NCBI RefSeq assembly: GCF_003312875.1
Contig: NZ_CP015163.1
Coordinates: 1,054,001-1,118,000 of the forward strand
Source of the DNA: Amycolatopsis albispora
GTDB lineage: Bacteria > Actinomycetota > Actinomycetes > Mycobacteriales > Pseudonocardiaceae
DNA: 64,000 nt
Direction: 5' to 3'
Below, piece by piece: positions 1-8,087 of this stretch. Under the pieces are notes generated by a model. It was given only the letters and a program-made list of their open reading frames with translations. It searched no databases and was not told the origin of the DNA. A program made the translations under genes and the position numbers. Position 1 is the first letter of the stretch; each line of letters starts with the position of its first letter.

Positions 1-263
1 CCCAGGAACGGGATGCCGCGCGTCCGCGCGGTCGTCACCGCGGCCACCGCGCCCGCCTCGCTGGCGTACGGGCTGCCCGGCAGCAACCAGATCGCGTCGA
101 AACCGCCGACCTCGCCGCCTTCGGGCGTCGGGATCCAGTACGCGTCGAGCACCAGGCCGTCGCGTTCGGCGAGCGTGTCCAGCAGGGCCGGGATCCGGGT
201 GTGCGAGCGGACGTGCGGGGAGCGGTCGCCGACCAGAGCGATCCGGGCGACAGGTGCGGTCAT
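1..263 (-). CDS. CTP-synthase-like class I glutamine amidotransferase (C26 family), N-terminal part
   Basis: Only the first 87 or so residues are present; the gene runs off the left edge. The visible part begins MTAPVARIALVGDRSPHVRS and contains SHTRIPALL, DAYWIPT and FDAIWLLPGSPYAS, the pattern of the glutaminase-like domain related to the C-terminus of CTP synthase (PyrG). These stand-alone homologues lack the synthetase domain and their substrate is generally unknown. The catalytic Cys would lie beyond the edge. An alternative ATG eight bases upstream (position 271) adds MEA. The gene is divergent from the LysR gene and may be its target; that is inference. Confidence 0.7.
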   Translation of the reverse strand, partial: MTAPVARIALVGDRSPHVRSHTRIPALLDTLAERDGLVLDAYWIPTPEGGEVGGFDAIWLLPGSPYASEAGAVAAVTTARTRGIPFL

Positions 264-326
264 GGCCTCCATCGTGGTCCCGCCGCGAGTTCAGGTCCAA
301 CGAGGAAAACTGCTGCGCACATTAGC

Positions 327-345
327 GATAATGATTGTTATGGAT
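327..345 (+). promoter_or_regulatory. -10 element and candidate LysR operator at a leaderless start
   Basis: GATAAT at 327-332 lies seven bases before the ATG at 340, the spacing expected when transcription starts at the start codon, as is common in actinobacteria. The same AT-rich patch contains the interrupted dyad ATAATGATTGTTAT (329-342, ATAA/TTAT arms), which could be the self-binding site of the LysR protein. No convincing -35 is visible. The shared use as operator is inferred. Confidence 0.45.
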
Positions 346-1224
346 CCGCATCTGCTCCGTACCTTCGTCACGGTGGTGCGCCGCGGCTCCTTCAGCGCCG
401 CCGCCCGCGAACTCGGCTACACCCAGTCCGCCGTCTCGCAGCACATCGCCAGCCTGGAAGCCGACCTCGGCACCGTGTTGCTGTTCCGCCGCCCGGTCGC
501 GCCGTCGGAGGCCGGGACCCGTCTGCTCGAACACGCCGGTCCGCTGCTCATCCGCCTCGACGCCGCGCGCGCCGACGTCATGCGCGTGGCCGCGACCCCG
601 AACGCCGCGATCACCATCGGGGCCTCGCCGCTGGCGGTGAAACCCCGCCTGTCCACCGCGCTCGCCGACCTGCGCCGCCGGTTCCCGCGCACCCACGTGA
701 CCGTCCGCGTGCTCGGCAGGCAGGCGGTGCTCGACGAGGTGTCCACCGGCGCGCTCGCGCTCGGCCTGGTCGACGGCATGGCCGCCCCGAGCGACCCGCT
801 GCGCCTGCCCGAAGCCGCCCCGCTGACCGGCGTGGTCCGCGCCGCCGGGGACGACGAGCTGGTCGCCGCGCTGCCGCTGGACCACCCGCTGGCGCGGCGG
901 ACGGCGTTGCGCCTGCCCGACCTGGCCGACGCGCGCTGGATCGACGCGCCCGAAGCGGGCCTGCCGCTGGCGCAACTGCGGGCGAACGCCGAGTTCGGCG
1001 GCTTCCGCCCGGCGCTGGCCTACGACGGCACGGACGTCGCCGCGCTCGGCGCGCTCGTCGCCGGTGGCCACGGGCTGGCCGTGCTGCCGCGCCCGGCCGC
1101 CGAAGCGGCCCCCGGCGTGACCGCCGTGCCGATCGCCGAGCCACGGCTGGCACACTGCGTGGAGGCGGTGCACGCCGGTGCCCTGGACGGGCCGGTGGCC
1201 GGGCTGGTCAAGGCGCTCACCTGA
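340..1224 (+). CDS. LysR family transcriptional regulator
   Basis: A 294-residue DNA-binding regulator. Residues 1-60 (MDPHLLRTFVTVVRRGSFSA, then QSAVSQHIASLE) form the typical LysR winged helix-turn-helix with the dimerising helix after it; residues 85-290 are the substrate-binding domain that senses a small-molecule co-inducer. The ATG at 340 was chosen because LysR proteins start at this Met and a -10 box stands seven bases upstream; an in-frame ATG at 331 would add three residues. It is transcribed away from the amidotransferase fragment, the usual arrangement of a LysR gene and its target. It ends just before a convergent UbiB-family gene with a few bases of overlap (stop codons 1217-1224). 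The effector is unknown. Confidence 0.88.
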   Translation: MDPHLLRTFVTVVRRGSFSAAARELGYTQSAVSQHIASLEADLGTVLLFRRPVAPSEAGTRLLEHAGPLLIRLDAARADVMRVAATPNAAITIGASPLAVKPRLSTALADLRRRFPRTHVTVRVLGRQAVLDEVSTGALALGLVDGMAAPSDPLRLPEAAPLTGVVRAAGDDELVAALPLDHPLARRTALRLPDLADARWIDAPEAGLPLAQLRANAEFGGFRPALAYDGTDVAALGALVAGGHGLAVLPRPAAEAAPGVTAVPIAEPRLAHCVEAVHAGALDGPVAGLVKALT

Positions 1225-3163
1225 GCCGCCGCTGCCGCCGGAACACCACGAACAGCAGCCGCAGCCCGACCAGCATGCTCACCACCAGCAGGTTGTAACC
1301 GAACAGCTGGTTGAGCGTGACGTCCGGCAGCACCCGCGGCCCGCTCGCGCTGCCGAGCAGCAGCACCGCCATCAGCCCGGCGGCACCGCCGGTCGCGGCG
1401 AGCAGGATTTCGTGCAGCCACCCGGTGATCACCTCGCGGTCGCGCTCGTCGGCGAGCAACCGCACGTTCACCGACAGCCTGCCCTGCTCCAGCGCGCTGC
1501 TGATCCGGTCGAGCCGCCTCGGCAGCCGCCGCACCACCGGCAGCAGCGACATCAGCTCGTCGGTGGCGGCCTGCCGCAGCGAGTCGGGCCGCAGCTTCTC
1601 GCCGACCCTGGCCATGGCGAACGAGCGCGACTCGCTCATCACGTCGAAGCCCGGCGAGAGCAGGCCGAGCGTGCCCTCCATGGTGGCCAGCGCGCGGAAC
1701 ACCGCGGCGATCGGCGGCGGCACCGACAGCCGGAAGCCGGTGATCACCTTGAACAGGTCGGTGAACAGGTCGAGATCGGCCGCCTGCCGGTGGCTGAAGT
1801 GCTTGGCCACCAAGGCGCCGAGCGCGCGCTCCAGCCGCCGTTCGTCGATGTCGTCGGGCCGGTCGACGATCTCCAGCAGGCCGTCGCGCAGGGCCGCTGG
1901 GTCACCGCGGTCGACCGCGGCGAGCAGGTTCTGCAGCCCGCCGCGCAGGCTGGCGTCGAGCCGCCCGACCGAGCCGAAGTCGAGCAGGCCGAGGCGCCCG
2001 TCGCCGAGCACCAGCACGTTGCCGGGATGCGGGTCCGCGTGGAACACGCCGTGCAGCATCACCTGGTGCAGCAGGCAGTCCAGCAGCGACCGCGCCAGTG
2101 CGGGGCGCCGCTCGGCGGGCACCGAAGCCGAACCCAGCGGCACGCCGTCGAGCCTGCTCATCACCAGCACGCGCTCGGTGGACAGTCCTTCGTGGACAGT
2201 GGGCAGGGCAACCGAGTTGTCCGGCCGGGCCGCCGCGACCGAGGCGACATTCCTTGCCTCCACCCGGAAATCCAGTTCCTCGACCAGCGCGACGGCAAAT
2301 CCTTCGGCCAGTTCGGTGATGCCCAGCGAACGCGCCCACCGCGTGCGGCGCTCCAGCGAGCGCGCGACCCGGTGCACGATGTCGAGGTCACGCTCGACCA
2401 CCCGGCGCACGTCCGGCCGCTGCACCTTGACCACCACCCGCTCACCGGAGCGCAGCTTGGCGCGGTAGACCTGCGCGATCGACGCGGCGGCGATCGGCGT
2501 CGGGTCGAATTCGGCGAACACCTCGGCCGGTGGCGCGCCCAGCTCGTCGTGCAGCACCTGCTCGATCAGCTCGGCCGGCGCGTGCGCCACGCCGTCCTGC
2601 AGGCGGCTCAGTTCGTCGATGAACGGCTGGGACAGCAGGTCGGGCCGGGTGGACAGGAGCTGCCCGAGCTTGACGAAGGTGACCCCGGCGTCTTCCAGCG
2701 CCCGGCGCAGCGACCGGGCCAGCGCGGCTTCCCGGCTGCCGTCGGCGTCGCGGCGCCCGCTCAGGTACGGGCCGAGGCCGTGCTTCACCGCGATGCGGGT
2801 GATCTGCGAGTACCGGCGGCCGCGCCCCGCCTTCGCCCGTGCCGCGCGGATGCGGCCGAGCAGGCCGAGCCCGCCGCCGCTGGGCATCGCCAGTTCCACC
2901 ACGAACAGGAACAGCAGCGTGGTGACGAAGGCCGCGCCGGCGATCGGCACGAGCAGGCCGAGAAAGGCCGCCGGGTTCGCCGGCTGGACCGGGGGCAGGA
3001 GGGTGAACACGCCGGTGACCACCGTCCAGCCGAGCAGCGCGCCGGTCAGCGCGCGGACCGCGCCGATGCGCACGCCGAGCACCCGCCGCGAGGCGGCCAC
3101 CAGCGGCCAGAGGAACACCACGTAGAACGGCAGGCTGAGCAAACCGAAGACCAAAGAGGACAC
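1217..3163 (-). CDS. UbiB/AarF (ABC1) family atypical kinase, membrane protein
   Basis: About 648 residues. Two hydrophobic segments at the N-terminus (about 1-25 and 65-92) are followed by the ABC1 kinase-like fold: KLGQ at 165-168, the Ala-rich nucleotide loop AAASIAQVYR at 225-234, VVKVQRP with Lys246, FHADPHPGN at 374-382 and LLDFGSVGR at 393-401. Two more membrane segments close the protein. Family members bind ADP/ATP and support isoprenoid-lipid metabolism such as quinone synthesis; protein-kinase activity is not established here. Actinobacteria make menaquinone, so the substrate is probably another isoprenoid lipid (inference). The GTG at 3163 starts the conserved N-terminus; no clear ribosome-binding site is visible. 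The open frame continues upstream, but only as the antisense of the histidine kinase. Confidence 0.85.
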   Translation of the reverse strand: MSSLVFGLLSLPFYVVFLWPLVAASRRVLGVRIGAVRALTGALLGWTVVTGVFTLLPPVQPANPAAFLGLLVPIAGAAFVTTLLFLFVVELAMPSGGGLGLLGRIRAARAKAGRGRRYSQITRIAVKHGLGPYLSGRRDADGSREAALARSLRRALEDAGVTFVKLGQLLSTRPDLLSQPFIDELSRLQDGVAHAPAELIEQVLHDELGAPPAEVFAEFDPTPIAAASIAQVYRAKLRSGERVVVKVQRPDVRRVVERDLDIVHRVARSLERRTRWARSLGITELAEGFAVALVEELDFRVEARNVASVAAARPDNSVALPTVHEGLSTERVLVMSRLDGVPLGSASVPAERRPALARSLLDCLLHQVMLHGVFHADPHPGNVLVLGDGRLGLLDFGSVGRLDASLRGGLQNLLAAVDRGDPAALRDGLLEIVDRPDDIDERRLERALGALVAKHFSHRQAADLDLFTDLFKVITGFRLSVPPPIAAVFRALATMEGTLGLLSPGFDVMSESRSFAMARVGEKLRPDSLRQAATDELMSLLPVVRRLPRRLDRISSALEQGRLSVNVRLLADERDREVITGWLHEILLAATGGAAGLMAVLLLGSASGPRVLPDVTLNQLFGYNLLVVSMLVGLRLLFVVFRRQRRLR

Positions 3164-3271
3164 CCGGGAAGTAGAGCAGCGCACCCCGGTGGCGCGGGTC
3201 CCGCTCGCGCGGGTGCGGCCTCCCTCTCCGGAGGGAACCCGGCGGCGCGCGGGGCCGCCTACGATCATCGG

Positions 3272-4501
3272 GTGCGCCTGCTGAACCCGGTGGTGAACCG
3301 GTCGACCTACCGCCGCTGGGCCTACCTGATCCTCGGCGGCGCGTTGTTCGTGCCGTACCTGATCTTCGCCTCGATCGCGATCCCGTCGGTGACCCCGATC
3401 GCCGCCGGCATCGGCACCGCCACCGTGGTCGGCGGGCTGGTGGCGATCCTGGTGCTGGTGGCCAGCTCGTTCATCCCGGCGGTGCGGGTGCTCGAAGGCA
3501 CCGCCGTGCGCGAGCTGCTCGACGACCCGGCGCCGGGCGCGACCTTCGGCCGCGCGGAGAACTGGCCGGTGCGGCTGCGCTCCAGCGCGATGTTCGTGCT
3601 GCACGTGCTCACCGGCGGTGTGCTCAGCTTCCTGAGCCTGGTGCTGCCGGTGGTGTTCGTGCTGTCGCTCGCCGGGCCGTTCACCGGGCGGATCGCGATC
3701 GCCACCGAGGAGGGCATCGCGGTGCCGCGTGGCTGGGCCGGAGCCTGGGTGCCGGTGCTGTTCCTGCTGCTGGTGGTCGGCCTGATCTACGCGGTTTCGG
3801 CGGCGGGTGCCCTGCTCGGCCGCGCGGCGGCGGTGCTGCTCGGCATCTCCGCGGCCGACCGGATCGCGCAGCTGGAGAAGCGCACCGAACAGCTCGCCGA
3901 GCGCAACCGGCTGGCCAGGGAACTGCACGACTCGGTGGGCCACGCGCTGAGCGTGGTGACCATCCAGGCCGGGGCCGCGCGGCGGCTGCTGCGGCGTGAC
4001 CCCGACTTCACCGGCCGCGCGCTGGAAGCCATCGAGGACGCCGCGCGGTCGGCGCTGGAGGACCTGGACCACGTCCTCGGCCTGCTGCGCGAGGAGAAGC
4101 CGGGCAAGGCACCGCAGGCCGGGCTGGGCGAGCTGCCCGGCCTGCTGGAGGCCACCAGGCTGGCCGGGGTGCCGGTGACCGCGGAGGTCACCGGCGAACC
4201 GGGTGAGGTGCCCGCGGTGGTTTCCCGCGAGGCCTACCGCATCCTGCAGGAATGCCTGACCAACGTGCTGCGGCACGCGGGTAAGGTCCCGGTGGCGCTG
4301 CGCCTGGCGATCGGCGGGGACCAGCTGGAGCTGCGGGTGCGCAATCCCGCCGGGGAGCCGGTGGCGTCGCGGCCCACCGGCGGGCGCGGGGTGCGGGGCA
4401 TGGCGGAACGGGTCGAGGTGCTGCGCGGGGAGTTCAGCGCCGGGCGCGACGGAGAACACTGGGAGGTCTTGGTGCGATTGCCGTGGGGAGCCGGGAAATG
4501 A
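3272..4501 (+). CDS. Sensor histidine kinase, NarL/DesK-type (HisKA_3)
   Basis: 409 residues. The N-terminal half holds four or five membrane helices (about 16-38, 45-70, 106-134, 155-190). A dimerisation helix follows with RELHDSVGHALS, where His219 is the expected phosphorylation site. A HATPase_c domain has the N box in LQECLTNVLRHAG and a G box in GGRGVRGMAERV. There is no large extracellular sensor loop, so the signal is probably sensed in or at the membrane. The stop overlaps the start of the response regulator (ATGA at 4498), so the two are co-translated partners. The GTG at 3272 was chosen because it is the first start after the divergent UbiB gene, and the hydrophobic N-terminus follows directly. 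The regulon is unknown. Confidence 0.9.
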   Translation: MRLLNPVVNRSTYRRWAYLILGGALFVPYLIFASIAIPSVTPIAAGIGTATVVGGLVAILVLVASSFIPAVRVLEGTAVRELLDDPAPGATFGRAENWPVRLRSSAMFVLHVLTGGVLSFLSLVLPVVFVLSLAGPFTGRIAIATEEGIAVPRGWAGAWVPVLFLLLVVGLIYAVSAAGALLGRAAAVLLGISAADRIAQLEKRTEQLAERNRLARELHDSVGHALSVVTIQAGAARRLLRRDPDFTGRALEAIEDAARSALEDLDHVLGLLREEKPGKAPQAGLGELPGLLEATRLAGVPVTAEVTGEPGEVPAVVSREAYRILQECLTNVLRHAGKVPVALRLAIGGDQLELRVRNPAGEPVASRPTGGRGVRGMAERVEVLRGEFSAGRDGEHWEVLVRLPWGAGK

Positions 4502-5154
4502 CCATCGGTGTGTTGCTGGTCGACGACGAGCAGCTGATCAGGGCGGGCCTGCGCGCGATCATCGACTCCGAGCCGGAGCTGACCGTGGTGGGCGAGGCCG
4601 GGGACGGTGCCGAGGTGCCCGGCCTGGTCGCGAAGCTGCGGCCCGACGTGGTGCTGATGGACGTGCGCATGCCCGCGGTGGACGGCATCCGCGCCACCGG
4701 GCACCTGATGTCCACAATGGACAACCCGCCGAAGGTGGTGGTGGTGACCACCTTCGAGAACGACGACTACGTCTACGAAGCGCTGCGTGCCGGGGCGAGC
4801 GGGTTCCTGCTCAAGCGCGCGCGGCCGGAGGAGATCGTGTCGGCGGTGCGCACGGTGTCGGCCGGTGATTCGCTGTTGTTCCCGGCCGCCATCCGGCGCC
4901 TGGCGGCCACCCATGCCGACGCCGGCGCCGGGCAGGACCGCCTGGCCGGTGCGGGCCTGACCGAGCGCGAGTCCGAAGTGCTCCGGTTGGTCGCGAAAGG
5001 ACTGTCCAATGTGGAAATCGCGGGCGAGCTCTTCCTCGGCGTGCAGACGGTGAAGACCCACGTCGGCAACCTGCTGGCCAAGCTCGGCGCGCGTGACCGC
5101 ACGCAGGCGGTGATCAAGGCCTACGAATCGGGCTTCATCAAGCCGGTCGGCTGA
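4498..5154 (+). CDS. LuxR/NarL-family response regulator
   Basis: 218 residues. The receiver domain begins MTIGVLLVDDEQLIRAGLRA, with acidic pocket Asp9/Asp10 and phospho-acceptor Asp55 in VVLMDVRMP. The C-terminal LuxR helix-turn-helix is clear: LTERESEVLRLVAKGLSNVE and then VQTVKTHVGNLLAKL. It overlaps the preceding histidine kinase gene by four bases and is almost certainly its partner. It converges on the EAL-CBS-GGDEF gene, with the 3' ends overlapping by about 17 bases. Confidence 0.93.
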   Translation: MTIGVLLVDDEQLIRAGLRAIIDSEPELTVVGEAGDGAEVPGLVAKLRPDVVLMDVRMPAVDGIRATGHLMSTMDNPPKVVVVTTFENDDYVYEALRAGASGFLLKRARPEEIVSAVRTVSAGDSLLFPAAIRRLAATHADAGAGQDRLAGAGLTERESEVLRLVAKGLSNVEIAGELFLGVQTVKTHVGNLLAKLGARDRTQAVIKAYESGFIKPVG

Positions 5155-6850
5155 CCCCGGATCCCGGCCTGCCACCGCGGCCGCGCAGCACCTCGACGCG
5201 GTCGGAGCCGGGCCGGCCCAGCACCCAGCTCGACCCGCGCACCTGTTTGGCGCGTTTTTTCAGCGGTGCCAGCAGTTTCGACACGTCGCGGTAGGAACTC
5301 ACCGAGGAGGTCATGCAGACCAGGGTGGCCAGCGACACCGAAACCGGGTGCCCGTCGGCCGACCACGAGGTGTCCAGCATGGCCGCGGCGAGCGTGGCGA
5401 TCTCGTCGACGTCGCAGGCGACCAGGAAGTCGTCACCGCCGACGTGGCTGACCGTCACCCGGTGCAGCCGCGCGGCCACCTCGGTCAGCGCGCGGCCCAG
5501 CTCCCGGATCAGGTCGTCGCCCGCGGCGAACCCGGCGTTGTCGTTGACCGCCTTGAACGAGTCCACGTCCAGCCAGGCGGTGACGAACGGCTCCCGCGCG
5601 GCGATCCGGCGGTCGATGTCCCTGGCCACGGTGTCGGTGCCGGGCAGCCGGGTCAGCGGGCTGAGCGCGGTGGCCTCCTCGACCTTCGCCTCGGCCACGC
5701 CGCGCACCACCTCGGTCACCTGCACCACGCCCAGGCACCGGCCGCGCCGGTCGACCACCACCACGTCGTCGCCGGTGCGGTCCCAGTCGGCGTCGGCGAC
5801 CACGTCCAGCAGTTCCAGCGCCGAGGCCTCCACGTCGATGGTGTGCGGGGTGTCGGCGAGCCGGTCAGCGGACCGCTTGGCGTGCAGCGCGTGCCCGTAG
5901 GGGCCGGTGAAGGCGAGCAGGAACCGCGCCCGGTCGACCGACCACAGTGGACGCTCGCGCTCGTCCACGCCGACGATGCCGGTGGCCCGTTCGGTGCTGG
6001 CCAGCGCCTCGCGGACGTCCTCGCAGGTGGCCGTGGCGGGCAGCGTGGTCGCCGGTTTCAGGAAGTCCTTCACGCCGGGCGCGGCCGACGGCATGGCGGG
6101 ACCGGCCGTGATCGGCAGCGGCGCGGTCACCCCGTCCAGCCAGCCGCCCTGCTCGGTGCCGGTGAACAGCGGGCCCTGCGCGACCCGGATGCCGAGGCCG
6201 CGCACCACCTCGAAGTGCTGGGTGTTCTCGATCCCGGTGGCCACCAGCCGGGCTCCGGTGCGCGAGGCGAAGTGCAGCAGCGACTCGAACACCGCAGCGG
6301 TGGCGGTGTCGTTGGGGGAGTTGGGGGAACGGGCGATCAACGTGCCGTCCACCTTCAGCGTGCTCACCGGGGCGGCGGCCAGCAGCGCCAGCGGCAGGTC
6401 ACCGCGGCCGAGGCCGTCGAGCGCGAGCCGGAAGCCGAGATCGGTCAGCGCGGCCATGCTCTCGAGCAGGTCGGCTGGCCGCACCCGGCTGAACGGCGGC
6501 CCGATCTCCAGCACCACCTCACGCGGGCGCCTGCCCACCTCGTCGAGCACATCGAGCAGCGGGGTGAACCGCTGCGCGCCCTCGGCGACCGAGGCGGCGC
6601 TCAGGTTCAGGTGCAGCGGCAGCAGGGTCTCGGCGGACCCGCCGTCGGCCTCCTGGCGGACGGCGTGCGCGGCCAGTGCCACGTCGGTCTCGGCGAGCCG
6701 TCCGGCACGGGCGGCGTCGTCGAGCAGCCTGGCCACCGAATGCTCCCCGGCACCGGCGCGCGCGAGCGCTTCCAGTGCCACGGCACCGCCGGTGTGCAGG
6801 CTGTACAGCGGCTGGAAGGCGAAGCTGACGGCGATCTGGGTCGGGCCCAC
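5138..6850 (-). CDS. EAL-CBS-CBS-GGDEF protein with degenerate catalytic motifs
   Basis: About 570 residues in the order EAL-like (1-240), a CBS pair (about 255-390) and GGDEF-like (about 400-545). The signature ALEALAR (Glu27) is kept. Downstream EAL metal-binding motifs are altered: LEIGPPF, LALDGLGRGD where active enzymes have a DDFGTG-type loop, and ATGIENT. The GGDEF motif reads GGDDF (about 471-475). This points to a c-di-GMP or nucleotide receptor, with the CBS pair possibly sensing adenylates, rather than a fully active enzyme; activity cannot be excluded from sequence. The GTG at 6850 is preferred because the ATG at 6949 lies inside the lycopene cyclase gene. The 3' end overlaps the response-regulator gene. 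Confidence 0.8.
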   Translation of the reverse strand: MGPTQIAVSFAFQPLYSLHTGGAVALEALARAGAGEHSVARLLDDAARAGRLAETDVALAAHAVRQEADGGSAETLLPLHLNLSAASVAEGAQRFTPLLDVLDEVGRRPREVVLEIGPPFSRVRPADLLESMAALTDLGFRLALDGLGRGDLPLALLAAAPVSTLKVDGTLIARSPNSPNDTATAAVFESLLHFASRTGARLVATGIENTQHFEVVRGLGIRVAQGPLFTGTEQGGWLDGVTAPLPITAGPAMPSAAPGVKDFLKPATTLPATATCEDVREALASTERATGIVGVDERERPLWSVDRARFLLAFTGPYGHALHAKRSADRLADTPHTIDVEASALELLDVVADADWDRTGDDVVVVDRRGRCLGVVQVTEVVRGVAEAKVEEATALSPLTRLPGTDTVARDIDRRIAAREPFVTAWLDVDSFKAVNDNAGFAAGDDLIRELGRALTEVAARLHRVTVSHVGGDDFLVACDVDEIATLAAAMLDTSWSADGHPVSVSLATLVCMTSSVSSYRDVSKLLAPLKKRAKQVRGSSWVLGRPGSDRVEVLRGRGGRPGSGVSRPA

Positions 6851-6921
6851 GCCCGCATCGTGCCGAGTCCGGGGCCGATTCGGGTGGTCTGTAAACAAAA
6901 GTTCATCGGGAGGTCGCGCAA

Positions 6922-8049
6922 TTAGACCATCCGGGTGCGGATTCGCCACGGCGCGAGCCGGAAAAGACCCGCCATGGCGGCGGCGGTCCCGGTCAGGTCC
7001 TCACGGCCGGACAGATAGGCGCGCTGCTGTTCCGGCGGCAGTGTGAAGAACATTTCGAAGAATTCGGGCACCTGCGCCGGCGGCAGTCCGGTCAGCACAC
7101 GCAGGCCGAACCGGCGCAGCGCGTGCACCTGGCGCGCGCGGGCCGGGGCGAGGACCTGACGGGCGGCGCGATCGGCTTCGCGCGGGTTGCCCGCGGCCGC
7201 GATGGCCTGTGCCACCGGGGAAGCAAGCCGCAGCGCGGTGGCGACGCCGTACCCGGTGGCGGGGTGCGTGAAACCGCCCGCGACGCCGAACGCGAGCGTG
7301 CGCGGAATGGGCAGATCGAGCGGAATGCGGACGCGTTCGGCCTCGGCTGGTCCGATGACTCCGGCGGCGGCCAGCCGTGAACGCAACCGCGTGGAAAGAA
7401 TTTGTTGCGGCACACCGGGTTTCGCGGCGAGCGAGGTTTCCTCGACCAGCGTGCGGCCGGCACCGAGCGGCAGTGAATAGAGAAAGGTCGGCACGGCCGA
7501 ATCCGCGGGGTCGGGGGAGGGCCGCCAATCCATGAACACGGCCGTGCCGGGACGGTGGCCGGTGACCGGCTCGGCCGCCGCTTCGTCCAGCACCACGCCG
7601 AACGCGGTCTGCGCGGCCGGGTCGCGGACCGGGCCGCCGGACAGCGCGCGCCGCGCCCCGGTGGCGTCCACGGCCACCGCGCACGCCAGCCGCCTGCCAC
7701 CGGCGAGCCGGACCGTCGCGCCGCGCTCGCCCCTGGTGACCGCCTCGGCACGCCCAGTGATCACCTCGACGGCCGGGTGGACGAGCCAGTCACGCAGGCC
7801 GCGGTTGTCGAGCACCACGTACTCGCGGTCGAGCCGGTGCGTGGTGACCGCGGTGGCCAGCACGGTGTGCGGCACGGCGGCCACGGCCGCGTCCGGCAGG
7901 CCGGGCACCTCGTCGCGCCAGAGCCCGTAGGTCGGCGTCCAGTGCCGCCACGGGGCGGGGTCGACCAGCGCCACCCGCAGCCCGGCGCGGGCACAGGCCC
8001 CGGCCAGCGCCCACCCCGCCGGACCCGCCCCGGCGATGATCGTGTCCAT
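6922..8049 (-). CDS. crtY: Lycopene beta-cyclase (CrtY/CrtL family)
   Basis: 375 residues. A Rossmann dinucleotide site opens the protein (MDTIIAGAGPAGWALAGACA) and the catalytic FLEET-type motif appears as LVEET at about 201-205; the later GGFTHPATGYGVATAL is also typical. Family members cyclise the psi ends of lycopene to beta rings using reduced FAD at the membrane. Most actinobacteria keep this gene beside crtE, crtB and crtI, but none is in this window, so the substrate must be made elsewhere or the enzyme acts on another polyene. It starts 38 bases from the divergent dGTPase gene and is followed 71 bases later by the EAL-CBS-GGDEF gene on the same strand. Confidence 0.85.
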   Translation of the reverse strand: MDTIIAGAGPAGWALAGACARAGLRVALVDPAPWRHWTPTYGLWRDEVPGLPDAAVAAVPHTVLATAVTTHRLDREYVVLDNRGLRDWLVHPAVEVITGRAEAVTRGERGATVRLAGGRRLACAVAVDATGARRALSGGPVRDPAAQTAFGVVLDEAAAEPVTGHRPGTAVFMDWRPSPDPADSAVPTFLYSLPLGAGRTLVEETSLAAKPGVPQQILSTRLRSRLAAAGVIGPAEAERVRIPLDLPIPRTLAFGVAGGFTHPATGYGVATALRLASPVAQAIAAAGNPREADRAARQVLAPARARQVHALRRFGLRVLTGLPPAQVPEFFEMFFTLPPEQQRAYLSGREDLTGTAAAMAGLFRLAPWRIRTRMV

Positions 8050-8064
8050 GGCCGAATCCCACCA

Positions 8065-8087
8065 TAAGACGGCTTAGGGTGTAGGGC
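8065..8087 (+). promoter_or_regulatory. Promoter of dgt placed for a leaderless transcript
   Basis: TAGGGT at 8075-8080 fits the actinobacterial -10 pattern TANNNT and ends seven bases before the GTG at 8088, so the message probably begins at or next to the start codon. An imperfect dyad TAAGACGGCTTA (8065-8076) overlaps it and could be an operator. No good -35 is visible. Confidence 0.4.

Noticed and set aside
3164..4459. N-terminal extension of the UbiB-like frame through the histidine kinase gene
   Set aside because: The extension is only the reverse strand of the kinase; the conserved UbiB protein begins at the GTG at 3163.
8065..8076. TAAGACGGCTTA as another member of the TAAGCG TetR operator family
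   Set aside because: The half-sites are only TAAG/CTTA at a shorter spacing than at 52924 and 58786, so it is not the same motif.
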